From assembly GCA_004298065.1 (NCBI GenBank), contig SCRL01000089.1, forward strand, positions 1 to 64,000: 64,000 nt of DNA, in the 5' to 3' direction. How positions within the stretch are numbered: position 1 is the first letter of the stretch; the number at the start of each line of letters is the position of its first letter. Of the stretch, positions 1-8,273 are shown one piece after another. A program made the position numbers and the translations under genes. Origin of the DNA: Gammaproteobacteria bacterium. GTDB taxonomy: Bacteria; Pseudomonadota; Gammaproteobacteria; Acidiferrobacterales; Sulfurifustaceae. The notes beneath the pieces were generated by a model. The model saw nothing but the letters and a program-made list of their open reading frames with translations, ran no database searches and had not been told where the DNA came from.

Positions 1-60
1 AGGCCGACCTGAGACGTGAGGGACCCACGTTGTTTGTGGGCGAGCCTTCCGGGGCAGAAC

Positions 61-115
61 GGTTTTGGTGACTTTTGCCAAGACAAAAGTCACCCGGGGG
101 TGCAGGGGGCGGAGC
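61..115. repeat. Imperfect inverted repeat in non-coding leader
   Basis: The stretch 1-259 holds no convincing gene. Within it, around 67-94, GGTGACTTTTG and CAAAAGTCACC form a perfect hairpin arm pair separated by a six-base loop, followed by a G/C-rich tail. Elements of this look are common between genes in proteobacterial chromosomes. Only one copy is visible in this window, so membership of a repeat family is inference. Confidence 0.45.
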
Positions 116-200
116 ACCCCCGCAATTAGCTTTTCGATCGCGCCCGAAGGGCGCACAAGACTTTTATGCGTTGGGCGCCCCGCGAAGTATTACTAAAAAT

Positions 201-226
201 AAAAAAAAAGCCCGCTTGCGCGGGCT
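201..226 (-). terminator. Rho-independent terminator of the ECF/DsrE operon
   Basis: Read on the minus strand, a 7-bp stem (AGCCCGC / GCGGGCT) with a four-base loop is followed by a run of about nine T. It lies 34 bases beyond the stop of the DsrE-like lipoprotein and closes the sigma/anti-sigma operon. Confidence 0.85.
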
Positions 227-259
227 GAGGAGAGTAATCGTCAGTTTTTTCGGAGTCGA

Positions 260-703
260 TCAGGGCTTGATGTAGGCGTAGCCCTTGCCCTGGAGGATCG
301 CGATCTCGGCCACACCACTCGGGACGATGTCCTTATCCGAGACATCGTGCAGGTCGGTCTTGTAGTTGAGCTTCTTCCCTTTCAGGGTGTTGGCGCACAC
401 GTTGAACGCCACGCCATCGAGTTTCAGCTTGTCCACCTTGGCCTTGACGTCTTCGTCGGACTTGGCGAGCTGGAGCATAGCCAGACCGTTGCCGTGCATC
501 ACGACCTTGATGTCGGCCTTGTCCTTGCCGACGGCGTTGAGGTGGTTCTGGACGTTGCCGAGCGCCGCCTTCAGCGTTTTCGGATCGTCGGAGTTGATGT
601 GGTACACCGCCTTCATTTTGTCGTCCTTGGCGGCGGTAGTGGCGCAGCCCGTGGCGCCGAGCGCCAGCAGGCCGAGCAGAACGAGTGGTACAGCTTTGCG
701 CAT
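260..703 (-). CDS. DsrE-like periplasmic lipoprotein
   Basis: A 147-residue predicted lipoprotein. The signal peptide ends in a lipobox (LGATGC) with Cys20 as the lipidated residue. The mature part resembles the DsrE/DsrF-like fold: a beta strand near residue 32, the segment KVVMHGNGLAML (66-77), and a conserved cysteine, Cys103, in NVCANT. The family includes sulfur-relay proteins and many uncharacterised proteins. The start at 703 was chosen over an in-frame ATG at 721 because AGGAG lies 7 bases upstream and the signal peptide then begins properly. It is the last gene of the sigma factor operon, 54 bp after the anti-sigma fusion. Its last 45 residues, beginning at Cys103, align without gaps with the C-terminus of that fusion. 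Function is unknown; binding or sensing a sulfur compound in the periplasm is inference. Confidence 0.8.
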   Translation of the reverse strand: MRKAVPLVLLGLLALGATGCATTAAKDDKMKAVYHINSDDPKTLKAALGNVQNHLNAVGKDKADIKVVMHGNGLAMLQLAKSDEDVKAKVDKLKLDGVAFNVCANTLKGKKLNYKTDLHDVSDKDIVPSGVAEIAILQGKGYAYIKP

Positions 704-757
704 GGGAGTCTCCTGTGTCACGTAGTGGTTAAAAACGACAGCTTGTTGTCACCATGG

Positions 758-1639
758 CTAGGTGCGGATATAGGCCCAGCCCTGTTGCTGGCGACGCATG
801 ATCTGCGCCACGCCAGAGTCGATGACCGTCACCCCCGGGAGCAGCCGGGCGGTGATGCCGTGCTCACGCTTGAGCCGGTCGATGGTGTTCTGACAGGCGG
901 CGAACGTGAGGTTGTCGTAATCCCGCTGCATCCGGCGGATACGCTCGGCGAAGCGCGTGGTATCCGCGCGCACCAGATCGAGCCCGCCGGCGTTGATTAC
1001 CACTTCAACGCGCGCGCTTTGGTGCTGTTCGCGGTAGAAGCGCACCAGATTTTCGATTTCATCGAGCGTCTCGGGGCTGTGCGCGGCGTTGGCCTGGCTC
1101 ACGTGGATGAGCACCTTCGCGGTGCTGTCGGCAATGAACTGCGGCTTGTAAGGCAGCAGCGGAACGTCGTCGTCGGCAGCGGCCACCGCCGGCGCGGCGG
1201 CCCTCACGTCCGGCGCTGGTGCCACGACAGCGGTTTTGACGAGGGTGGAGCGCGGCGCCGGCAGCGGGACCGCGCGGTTGGTTTCGGGTTGGAACGCCTG
1301 CGTCTCGGCGGCTGTTTGGCGCGGAGCCGGTTGGTGCAGCACCCAGCCTAGCGCCATGCCGACCGCCAGCGCGACGCTGGCAGCGACGCCAAGCCCGAAA
1401 CGGCTGTGGCGGTGCGCGGCCTGTGCCTGCGTGGGCGCGCCCGGCAGGTCCTGGTAGGAAAGACGGACCATGTCCTGAAGCTTGCGCAGCTCGCAGACGC
1501 GACGGCTCAGGGCCTCGTCCTGGCTCACGCGCAGGTACGCGCGGTCCTTTTCCTCCAGCGTCAGCTGGTTGTCCACGAAGGCGTTCAGGAATTCGTCGGA
1601 AAATTCCTGTTTCCGGTTATCGTCGTCGCGATGCGTCAT
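758..1639 (-). CDS. Membrane anti-sigma-like factor fused to a periplasmic DsrE-like domain
   Basis: 293 residues. Residues 1-70 look like the cytoplasmic helical domain of ECF anti-sigma factors (FLNAFVDNQLTLEEKD..., then a helix with RRVCELRKLQ), without the HxxxCxxC zinc motif. A single membrane span follows at about 88-108 (VAASVALAVGMALGWVL), then a Pro/Ala-rich linker, then a C-terminal domain of about 125 residues. That domain matches the neighbouring DsrE-like lipoprotein: AACQNT with Cys249, exactly 45 residues from the end, SGVAQI and GWAYIRT. ATG at 1639 overlaps the sigma factor stop as ATGA, indicating translational coupling. Inference: the periplasmic DsrE-like domain is the sensor that controls release of the sigma factor. 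The in-frame open extension upstream is a shadow of the sigma gene. Confidence 0.75.
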   Translation of the reverse strand: MTHRDDDNRKQEFSDEFLNAFVDNQLTLEEKDRAYLRVSQDEALSRRVCELRKLQDMVRLSYQDLPGAPTQAQAAHRHSRFGLGVAASVALAVGMALGWVLHQPAPRQTAAETQAFQPETNRAVPLPAPRSTLVKTAVVAPAPDVRAAAPAVAAADDDVPLLPYKPQFIADSTAKVLIHVSQANAAHSPETLDEIENLVRFYREQHQSARVEVVINAGGLDLVRADTTRFAERIRRMQRDYDNLTFAACQNTIDRLKREHGITARLLPGVTVIDSGVAQIMRRQQQGWAYIRT

Positions 1640-2208
1640 TTGATCCTCCGGATCAGCACGCCGGGTTTCACGGCATCCGTTGTCGGCTGCGTCATTAATT
1701 CCTGTAGGTGGTCCCGCAGCGCGGTGCGCGCCCGGCACAACCGGCTCATGACCGTGCCGATGGGGATGTCCAGTGCCTGCGCCACTTCCACATAACTGAG
1801 CCCCTCGAGGTCTACCAGCGTGATGACCTGGCGCTGGCCCTCGGAGAGCTTGGCGATCGCCGCGCGTACCCGCCCGACCACCTGCTGCCGGCCACTCTCG
1901 GTCTCGGGCGTGGCCTCGTGTATCAGCGTTTCCTCGTCGATCTCTTCCGTCGTCTTCAGGCGCCGGAAGTGATCGGCGTAGCAGTTCGCCAGGATACTGT
2001 AGAGCCAGGCCGACGAGGCGTTGGGATCGCGCAGCTGCGTCGACTTCGTCAGCGCCTTGGCCAGCGTCTCCTGCACCAGGTCGTCGGCCAGCGACGCGTT
2101 GTGCGTCCAGGCGTAGGCGATGCGATAGAGGCGCGTACGGTGCGCCTCCAGGTTCTTGCGCGCCTGGCGTGTGCCGCTGAAAAAGCTGAAGACGTCCAAG
2201 GTGGCCAC
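1636..2208 (-). CDS. ECF (RpoE-type) RNA polymerase sigma factor
   Basis: 190 residues with the two-domain ECF layout. Region 2 lies at about residues 22-85 (AYAWTHNASLADDLVQETLAKAL, then SSAWLYSILANCYADHFRR). Region 4 lies at about 115-170 (SEGQRQVITLVDLEGLSYVEVAQALDIPIGTV..., a helix-turn-helix). Start is GTG at 2208; the ribosome binding site is weak. The stop overlaps the anti-sigma fusion start by four bases, the usual sigma/anti-sigma coupling. It should direct RNA polymerase to a small regulon, probably including its own operon. The stimulus cannot be read from the sequence, but the DsrE-like partner domains suggest sulfur or redox chemistry in the envelope. Confidence 0.92.
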   Translation of the reverse strand: MATLDVFSFFSGTRQARKNLEAHRTRLYRIAYAWTHNASLADDLVQETLAKALTKSTQLRDPNASSAWLYSILANCYADHFRRLKTTEEIDEETLIHEATPETESGRQQVVGRVRAAIAKLSEGQRQVITLVDLEGLSYVEVAQALDIPIGTVMSRLCRARTALRDHLQELMTQPTTDAVKPGVLIRRIK

Positions 2209-2238
2209 GAAACGGTGCTTCCGGCGTTTTACAATGGA

Positions 2239-2267
2239 TAAGACGGGGTGGATGGAAGAAATATTCC
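2239..2267 (-). promoter_or_regulatory. Candidate ECF-type autoregulatory promoter
   Basis: On the minus strand GGAATA (-35-like) and GTCTTA (-10-like) are separated by 17 bases, about 30-60 bases upstream of the sigma factor GTG. This resembles the RpoE-type consensus GGAACTT...GTCTAA. It would fit self-activation but rests on one match. Confidence 0.35.
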
Positions 2268-2328
2268 AATTAATACTAGCTGACGAACCCTGTACGTGCC
2301 GGAGTGAAACCCCTGAATTAGCGTGGAT

Positions 2329-2985
2329 TCAGGTCGCGGCCCCGACCAGCCCCTGTTCTGGACGCTGCGCGCCGTCGAGCAGTACGCGCCCGTCCCGGAT
2401 GGAAAGCCGGCCTTCGGCGAACCAGCGCAGGGCGAGGGGAAAAATGCGGTGCTCTTCCTTTAATACGCGTTCGGCCAGCGTCTCCGGTGTGTCGCCCGGC
2501 AGTACCGGGACCACGGCCTGGGCCACGATCGGCCCGGCATCCACCACCGGCGTGACGAAGTGCACGCTCGCACCGTGCTCGCGCTCGCCCGCGGCCAGGG
2601 CGCGGGCGTGGGTATCGAGGCCGGGGTACTTCGGCAGCAGCGAGGGATGAATGTTGATGAGCCGGCCCGCGTAGTGCTCGATGAACGCGCGCCCGAGGAT
2701 GCGCATGAAGCCGGCGAGCACGACCAATTTTGGCACGTGCCGGTCGATGGCTTGCCGCAACGCATCGTCGAACGCAACGCGGTCGAGATAGGCGCGGTGG
2801 CTTACAACTTCTGTATGCAGATTCGCGGCGCGTGCCCGCGCAAGCCCTTCGGCATCGGGGTTATTGCTGATGACGGCACGGATGTCGAGCGGCAGGCGCC
2901 CGGCGTGTACTTCGTCGATGACCGACTGCAGGTTGGTGCCGCGTCCCGAGATGAGGATGACGACCGGCAGCCGGTCTGCATTCAT
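2329..2985 (-). CDS. purN: Phosphoribosylglycinamide formyltransferase
   Basis: 218 residues, the usual PurN length. It transfers a formyl group from 10-formyl-tetrahydrofolate to GAR in step three of purine synthesis, in the cytoplasm. The phosphate-binding N-terminus SGRGTNLQSVID, the catalytic-region strand LVVLAGFMRIL, the IHPSLLPKYPG motif with its catalytic His, and VHFVTPVVDAGPI are all present. Start is ATG at 2985 (MNADRLPVVILISG), which begins the fold directly; an in-frame upstream extension would run through repeats and purM. It lies 79 bp downstream of purM on the same strand, the classic purMN order, with a duplicated intergenic sequence between them. Confidence 0.96.
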   Translation of the reverse strand: MNADRLPVVILISGRGTNLQSVIDEVHAGRLPLDIRAVISNNPDAEGLARARAANLHTEVVSHRAYLDRVAFDDALRQAIDRHVPKLVVLAGFMRILGRAFIEHYAGRLINIHPSLLPKYPGLDTHARALAAGEREHGASVHFVTPVVDAGPIVAQAVVPVLPGDTPETLAERVLKEEHRIFPLALRWFAEGRLSIRDGRVLLDGAQRPEQGLVGAAT

Positions 2986-2989
2986 AAAG

Positions 2990-3065
2990 GTAGCCCTACT
3001 TCGCTTCGCTCCGTTCGTCTTGTCATAAGAGCAGTAGCCCTGCTGCGCTCCGCTCGTCCTGTCAT
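2990..3065. repeat. Tandem imperfect direct repeat between purM and purN
   Basis: Two similar units of about 35 bases follow each other (about 2989-3026 and 3029-3065). Each begins GTAGCCCT and ends TGTCAT, with a GC-rich centre built from CGCTCCG-type words. They fill almost the whole purM-purN gap. Read on the minus strand they contain GACGAGCGGAGCG-like sequence, reminiscent of short repetitive intergenic elements. No further copy was seen in the window. Confidence 0.6.
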
Positions 3066-4108
3066 TATTTGAGAATGACGACCTGATTGGCGTCGGTGGC
3101 GGTTTCGACGTGGCCGATGAGGAAGGCCGTTTCGCCCGCCTGTTGCAGGAGCTTGAGCGTCGGCTCGGCGTCGGCCGCGTTGACCGCGAGCACCATGCCG
3201 ATGCCGCAGTTGAACGTGCGGTACATCTCGAATTCCTCGACGTTGCCGCCTTCCTGCAGCCAGTCGAACACCGCCGGGCGTTTCCAGGTGCGGGCATCGA
3301 TCACGGCGCGCATGTTCTCCGGCAGCACGCGCGGCACGTTGCCGGGCAGGCCGCCACCGGTGATGTGCGCCGCGGCGTGCAGCGGGATCTTCTCCAGCAG
3401 CGCCAGCAGCGGTTTCACGTAGATGCGCGTCGGCGCCATCAGCGCCTCGCCGAGCGTGGTTTTCCCAAACGCCTCGTCGAGCCTTGCCTTGCGGTGCTTG
3501 ATGATGCGGCGCACGAGCGAGTAACCGTTGGAGTGCGGGCCGCTGGAGGCGATGCCGATGAGCGTGTCGTTCGCCTTCACCGCCGCGCCGTCGATGATCT
3601 TCGATTTCTCCACCGCGCCGACGGTGAAGCCGGCAAGGTCGTAGTCGCCCTCGGCGTACATGCCGGGCATCTCCGCGGTCTCGCCGCCGATGAGCGCGCA
3701 GCCGGCCTGTTTGCAGCCCTCGGCGATGCCGGCAATGATTTTTTCGGCCCGGGCATTGTCGAGCTTGCCGGTAGCGAAGTAGTCGAGGAAGAACAGCGGC
3801 TCGGCGCCCTGCACGATGATGTCGTTGACGCACATCGCCACGAGGTCGATGCCGATGGTGTCGTGGCGGTCGAGCTCGATCGCGAGCTTGAGCTTGGTGC
3901 CGACGCCGTCGGTGGACGACACCAGTACCGGTTCGTGGTAGCGCCCGGTCGGAATCTCGAACATGGCGCCGAAGCCGCCGATGCCGGCGAGGATGCCGGG
4001 GCGGGCGGTGGCGCGCGCCAGCGGCTTGATGGCCTCGACCAGCGCATCGCCGGCATCGATATCCACGCCGGCATCGCGGTAGGTCAGGGAAACGCGGGGT
4101 TTGCTCAC
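3065..4108 (-). CDS. purM: Phosphoribosylformylglycinamidine cyclo-ligase (AIR synthetase)
   Basis: 347 residues from a GTG at 4108, matching the usual ~345. It closes the imidazole ring (FGAM + ATP to AIR) in purine synthesis. Seen motifs: [20 protein letters not shown] at the N-terminus, [10 protein letters not shown], the metal/ATP-binding [19 protein letters not shown] segment, [12 protein letters not shown] and the C-terminal [15 protein letters not shown]. The GTG was preferred because homologues begin just there; the reading frame stays open upstream through a dispersed repeat with no ribosome binding site. It is first gene of purMN and is divergent from pgsA, with about 310 bp between them. 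Confidence 0.96.
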   Translation of the reverse strand: MSKPRVSLTYRDAGVDIDAGDALVEAIKPLARATARPGILAGIGGFGAMFEIPTGRYHEPVLVSSTDGVGTKLKLAIELDRHDTIGIDLVAMCVNDIIVQGAEPLFFLDYFATGKLDNARAEKIIAGIAEGCKQAGCALIGGETAEMPGMYAEGDYDLAGFTVGAVEKSKIIDGAAVKANDTLIGIASSGPHSNGYSLVRRIIKHRKARLDEAFGKTTLGEALMAPTRIYVKPLLALLEKIPLHAAAHITGGGLPGNVPRVLPENMRAVIDARTWKRPAVFDWLQEGGNVEEFEMYRTFNCGIGMVLAVNAADAEPTLKLLQQAGETAFLIGHVETATDANQVVILK

Positions 4109-4171
4109 GGTTTTTCCGGGGTTCGCGGAGGCGCTATGGTAGGGCCGGACCGGCGGGGTGTAAACCCACGG

Positions 4172-4330
4172 TACAGGGATGTAGCGCCCAGTGCCCGAGG
4201 CGAACGCTCCTTCGGCAATGGGCGCATCTAGCCGCAATGAGCCCTGTTTCCATGGGCGCAATGCCGCCGTCTCCGAAAGAGCTTCGCCACGGGAGCCGGC
4301 GGCTACCGCATGTGGTGCCGAGGATGCAAA
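4172..4330 (+). repeat. Dispersed intergenic repeat, long copy 1
   Basis: About 159 bp, nearly identical to 45399-45558, with scattered substitutions and one divergent block (4233-4242). Both copies begin TACAGGGATGT and end GGATGCAAA. The halves are imperfect inverted repeats (GGCGAACGCTCCTTCGG against CCGAAAGAGCTTCGCC), so the RNA or single strand would fold into a large hairpin. The element fills most of the purM/pgsA intergenic region (4109-4422), which holds no gene. No transposase lies nearby. Confidence 0.85.
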
Positions 4331-4422
4331 CCTTGACTTGGGTGGCCCCCTCCCATAGCGTGCCCGCAGATCACGCACCGCCGGCCGGGTGTTTCATCCC
4401 GGAAATTCAGGCAAAAACAACC

Positions 4423-4974
4423 ATGACCCTGTCCCACCTGCCGAACCTGATTACGCTGTCGCGGATCGCGCTGGTGCCGGTGCTGATCCTGGTGCTCAAG
4501 GACCGCGACTACGGCGTGGCGCTGGCGGTGTTCCTGGTGGCCGGGATTTCCGACGCGCTCGACGGCTACGTCGCCAAACGCTTCGGCTACATAAGCCACC
4601 TCGGCGCGGTGCTCGATCCGGTGGCCGACAAGGCGCTGCTCATCGGCGCCTACGTGATGCTGACCATCCTCGGGAACGTGCCGTTCTGGCTCATGCTGAC
4701 GGTGGCGTTCCGCGACATTCTTATTATTGGTGGCTATCTGGTGTACACCTCGCTCCACGGCGCGATCCACATGCAACCAAGCCGGCTGAGCAAGTTCAAC
4801 ACGCTCGCGCAGATCGCACTCGTGATCTTGATCCTGGCGCACGAAGCGATGCGCTGGGGCTGGCCGATGCTGATCGAAGGCCTCGTCTGGCTCGTGGCGG
4901 TAACCACGGTGGCGAGCGGTGTGCACTATGTCTGGCTGTGGGGAGTGAAAAAACACGGGGAGGCCGCGACGTGA
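4423..4974 (+). CDS. pgsA: CDP-alcohol phosphatidyltransferase family (PgsA-like)
   Basis: 183 residues with about five or six membrane spans. It carries the CDP-alcohol phosphotransferase signature at residues 44-71: DGYVAK, then G eight residues on, then DPVADK, supplying the metal-binding aspartates. Lys stands where Arg is usual in the DGxxAR part. The family transfers a phosphatidyl group from CDP-diacylglycerol to an alcohol, most often glycerol-3-phosphate. Start at 4423 was chosen because MTLSHLPNLITLSRI is the family N-terminus; an in-frame ATG at 4237 would place coding sequence over the dispersed repeat. The exact acceptor alcohol is not provable here. perM and hda follow in the same direction. 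Confidence 0.8.
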   Translation: MTLSHLPNLITLSRIALVPVLILVLKDRDYGVALAVFLVAGISDALDGYVAKRFGYISHLGAVLDPVADKALLIGAYVMLTILGNVPFWLMLTVAFRDILIIGGYLVYTSLHGAIHMQPSRLSKFNTLAQIALVILILAHEAMRWGWPMLIEGLVWLVAVTTVASGVHYVWLWGVKKHGEAAT

Positions 4975-5083
4975 GCCGCAGAGCAGGGGCCCCGCGCGAA
5001 GCGCGGGGATGCGACCGGCGAATCGGCGCATGCCGCCGACTACGGGCGGTATGGCGTTATCACGCACCTGATGGAGGCGGCTC

Positions 5084-6154
5084 ATGAATAACCCGCGTCT
5101 GATCGTCGGTCTTGGGTTTGTCGTCGGGACCGGTGTGCTCATCTATCTGCTGGCGCCGGTACTTATGCCGTTTCTGGTCGGGGCGCTGCTCGCCTATCTC
5201 GGTCAGCCGCTGGTGACGCGGCTCACGCGCCGGCGCCTGCCGCGCGTCGTTGCGGTGCTTGCCGTGTTCGCGTTGTTCATCGCCGCGGTCACGGCGCTGC
5301 TGCTGTTTCTCATTCCCACGATTCAGCACCAGATCGCAAGCTTCACGCAGCGCTTGCCGCGCTATTTGGATTGGTTGCAGCACGAGGCGTTGCCCTGGGT
5401 CGAGAGCGTCACCGGCGCCGGGCTCGCGCTCGACATGGAAACGCTGCGCCAGGCGCTGGTGGCGCACTGGCAGGAGATGGGCGGCTGGCTCAAGGCCTCG
5501 GTTGCATACGTGATGCAGTCCGGCCTGCGGATTGTCGGCTGGCTGGTGAGTCTGGTGCTCATACCGGTGGTCACGTTCTACCTGCTGCTCGACTGGGACC
5601 GGTTGCTGGCGCGGATCGCGGCGCTGTTCCCGGCCGCGTACCGGCCGCGCCTGCGGCAATTGGCGCTTGAAACCGACGCCGTGCTCGGCGGTTTTCTGCG
5701 CGGCCAGTTTTCGGTGATGTTGGCGCTGGCGGCATTCTATTCCGCCGGTCTTTGGCTCATCGGGCTCGATCTGGCGTTGCCGATCGGCATCGCCGCGGGC
5801 CTGCTGAGTTTCGTGCCTTATCTCGGTTTCCTCACCGGTCTCGTTGCCGCCGGCATCGGCGCCTGGGTCCAGTTCCAGGACGCGCACATGCTGTTGTGGG
5901 TCGCGGCGTTGTTCGGTTTCGGCCAGGCGCTCGAAGGCCTGGTGCTGACGCCGCGGCTGGTGGGCGAGCGCACCGGCCTGCACCCGGTGGCGGTGATTTT
6001 CGCCGTCATGGCCGGCGGTCAGTTGTTCGGTTTCACCGGCGTGCTGCTCGCGCTGCCGGTGGCGGCGGTGCTCAAGGTGTGGCTGCGCCACCTGCACGAG
6101 TATTACGTGCCGCCGGCACCCACGCGGCGGCGCGCGCGCCGTCCCGCGCCATGA
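5084..6154 (+). CDS. AI-2E family (PerM/YdiK-like) inner-membrane transporter
   Basis: 356 residues with about eight hydrophobic spans. Two N-terminal spans (residues 5-60) are followed by a periplasmic helix pair, then conserved segments VSLVLIPVVTFYLLLDWD and SFVPYLGFLTG typical of this family. Members include the putative permease PerM and the AI-2 exporter TqsA; the substrate cannot be told. A good GGAGG lies seven bases before the ATG. The stop overlaps the hda start as ATGA, so the two are translationally coupled. The perM-hda neighbourhood is conserved in gammaproteobacteria. Confidence 0.9.
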   Translation: MNNPRLIVGLGFVVGTGVLIYLLAPVLMPFLVGALLAYLGQPLVTRLTRRRLPRVVAVLAVFALFIAAVTALLLFLIPTIQHQIASFTQRLPRYLDWLQHEALPWVESVTGAGLALDMETLRQALVAHWQEMGGWLKASVAYVMQSGLRIVGWLVSLVLIPVVTFYLLLDWDRLLARIAALFPAAYRPRLRQLALETDAVLGGFLRGQFSVMLALAAFYSAGLWLIGLDLALPIGIAAGLLSFVPYLGFLTGLVAAGIGAWVQFQDAHMLLWVAALFGFGQALEGLVLTPRLVGERTGLHPVAVIFAVMAGGQLFGFTGVLLALPVAAVLKVWLRHLHEYYVPPAPTRRRARRPAP

Positions 6155-6867
6155 GCCGCCAGCTGCCGCTTAATCTCCGCCTCAAGGACAGTTCCTCATT
6201 CGAGAATTATCTGAACGGCGGAAATGCCGCCGCGGTTGAGCACGTGCGCACGGCAATCGCGCTCTTGGCGCACGGTGAAAAAAGCGAGTCGGTGCTGTTT
6301 CTGCACGGCCCGGCCGGCACCGGGCGCACGCACCTGCTGCAGGCGGCGTGTCGCGAGGCGCATCACGCGGGTTTGGGCGCGATGTACGTTCCTCTCGGTG
6401 AGGCCGGCATCGTGCCGGCGTTGCTGGAAAACCTCGAAGGTGTCGCGCTCGTGTGTCTCGACGAGGTCGAACGCATCGCCGGCAACGAGGAATGGGAGCG
6501 CGCGCTATTCGCGCTGGTCGAGCGACTGCGCGTCGCGGGTGGCATGTTAATCGCCGCCGGCGCACGCCCGCCGCGTGAACTCGGATTGAAACTTCCCGAT
6601 CTCGCGACGCGCCTCGGATGGGGCGCGGTGTATGCGCTGCGCCCGCTGGATGACGCCGGGCGCCTCCAAGCGGTGCAGTTGCGCGCGCGCAATCGCGGGC
6701 TCGAGATGCCGGACGACGTTGCGCGCTACATCCTTGCGCGCTACCCGCGCGATCTGGACTCTCTGTTCGCGTTGCTCGAGCGGCTCGATACCGCCACGCT
6801 CGCCGAGCAGCGACGCCTTACGATTCCGTTCCTGCGTCGTTTCGAAGACTCTAAACAAAAGCTTTAA
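6151..6867 (+). CDS. hda: DnaA regulatory inactivator Hda
   Basis: 238 residues related to the AAA+ domain of DnaA. Hda bound to the sliding clamp stimulates ATP hydrolysis by DnaA after initiation. The clamp-binding motif is at the extreme N-terminus (QLPLNL, residues 4-9). A Walker A-like loop reads GPAGTGRTHLL (about 48-58), followed by VCLDEVERI as Walker B; the C-terminus has a short lid. It has no DNA-binding domain IV, which separates it from DnaA. ATG at 6151 overlaps the upstream permease stop by four bases. A palindromic CACAGAG repeat begins at its stop codon. Confidence 0.93.
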   Translation: MSRQLPLNLRLKDSSSFENYLNGGNAAAVEHVRTAIALLAHGEKSESVLFLHGPAGTGRTHLLQAACREAHHAGLGAMYVPLGEAGIVPALLENLEGVALVCLDEVERIAGNEEWERALFALVERLRVAGGMLIAAGARPPRELGLKLPDLATRLGWGAVYALRPLDDAGRLQAVQLRARNRGLEMPDDVARYILARYPRDLDSLFALLERLDTATLAEQRRLTIPFLRRFEDSKQKL

Positions 6868-6946
6868 CCACAGAGAGCACAGAGATCGCAGAGGTTTTTT
6901 ATTTATCTCGATTTTCTCTGTGTTCTCCGTGTCCTCTGTGGTGAAC
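6866..6946. repeat. Palindromic CACAGAG-type intergenic repeat, copy A
   Basis: The left arm (TTAACCACAGAGAGCACAGAG...) and right arm (...CTCTGTGTTCTCCGTG..., ending CTCTGTGGTGAA) are inverted repeats around an AT-rich centre. The same element, in inverted orientation, is at 62029-62110. It separates hda from the convergent DUF2069 gene and might act as a bidirectional terminator, which is inference. Confidence 0.8.
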
Positions 6947-6949
6947 AAG

Positions 6950-7315
6950 TTATAAGGCTGTTTCCCGAAAGCGTCTTCGCGCGTGCAGTGCGCCGGTCGC
7001 GAAGATGCCGAGCGTCAGCACGGTCTCCATCCACGCCAGGCCCAGCGCGCTGTCCCACGCGAGCGACTGCGCACGCAGTGTCCATGCCAGCACCACGCCC
7101 TCGGTGAAGTAGAACAGCATTAGCAGGCCAGCCAGCACGAAGCTCTTCGGCCGGTCGCGCAGCAATCCCGGCAGCAGGAGCAACAGCGGCGCGAGCTTGA
7201 GCACGAGCCAGAAAGCCGGATAGCGCGACGGGGCGAGCCAGGACTCCCATAGCAGGGTCAGCGCCAGCAACGCGAAGTAGAGCGAAAGCGCGAGCGGTCG
7301 CAACGAAGAGGTCAC
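6950..7315 (-). CDS. DUF2069 family inner-membrane protein
   Basis: 121 residues with four predicted membrane spans (about 10-28, 38-52, 60-80, 88-108) and a basic C-terminal tail (HARRRFRETAL). Sequence features such as LLWESWLAP and MLFYFTEGVVLAW fit the DUF2069 family, a small gammaproteobacterial membrane protein of unknown role. It is the last gene of a tight operon after the ArsC-like and WrbA-like genes, seven bases behind wrbA. No function can be assigned. Confidence 0.8.
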   Translation of the reverse strand: MTSSLRPLALSLYFALLALTLLWESWLAPSRYPAFWLVLKLAPLLLLLPGLLRDRPKSFVLAGLLMLFYFTEGVVLAWTLRAQSLAWDSALGLAWMETVLTLGIFATGALHARRRFRETAL

Positions 7316-7322
7316 GCGGATG

Positions 7323-7925
<603 letters not shown>

Positions 7926-8273
7926 TCAGATTATTTTGAGCACGTCTTCCGGCGGGCGTCCGAGTGCGGCCTTCTTTCCCGCCACGACGATGGGGCGCTC
8001 GATGAGTTTCGGGTATTTCACCATCGCCTTGACGATCTGCGCGTCGCTCACGCCGGCGTTGTCGAGCTTCGCCTGTTTGTACTCCGTTTCCTTGGTGCGC
8101 AACAGCGCGCGCGGCGCAATGCCGAGCATCCCGATCAGCCTCTTGAGTTCGGTCTCCGACGGTGGCGTCTTGAGGTATTCGATCACCACGGGCTTGATCC
8201 CCCGATCCGTCAGGAGTTTGAGGGTGGCGCGCGACTTGGCGCACTTGGGGTTGTGGTAGATGGTCACGGACAT
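7926..8273 (-). CDS. ArsC family arsenate reductase-like protein (YfgD type)
   Basis: 115 residues, thioredoxin-like ArsC fold. The catalytic Cys lies in HNPKCAKSR (Cys11). The three arginines that bind oxyanion in glutaredoxin-dependent ArsC have counterparts in RALLRTKE, IERPIVV and LGRPPEDV. It could therefore reduce arsenate with glutathione/glutaredoxin. However, short YfgD-type proteins of this neighbourhood are widely annotated this way without proof, and no arsR or arsB lies nearby. It is the first gene of the operon with wrbA and DUF2069; GGGA lies before the ATG. Confidence 0.85.
   Translation of the reverse strand: MSVTIYHNPKCAKSRATLKLLTDRGIKPVVIEYLKTPPSETELKRLIGMLGIAPRALLRTKETEYKQAKLDNAGVSDAQIVKAMVKYPKLIERPIVVAGKKAALGRPPEDVLKII

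Noticed and set aside
75-275. Short plus-strand open frame at the window start
   Set aside because: It runs through an inverted repeat and the minus-strand terminator, has no ribosome binding site and biased low-complexity translation.
347-1351. Long plus-strand open frame antisense to the lipoprotein and anti-sigma genes
   Set aside because: It is a GC-driven shadow: His/Val/Arg-rich translation without any domain, opposite well-supported genes.
5060-6097. 345-codon minus-strand open frame opposite the AI-2E permease
   Set aside because: Its translation is a Gln/Arg/His-rich shadow of a membrane protein gene that has a good ribosome binding site and family motifs.
7926-8273. Arsenic resistance operon
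   Set aside because: The ArsC-like gene sits with wrbA and DUF2069, a conserved housekeeping neighbourhood, and no arsR, arsB or acr3 is present.
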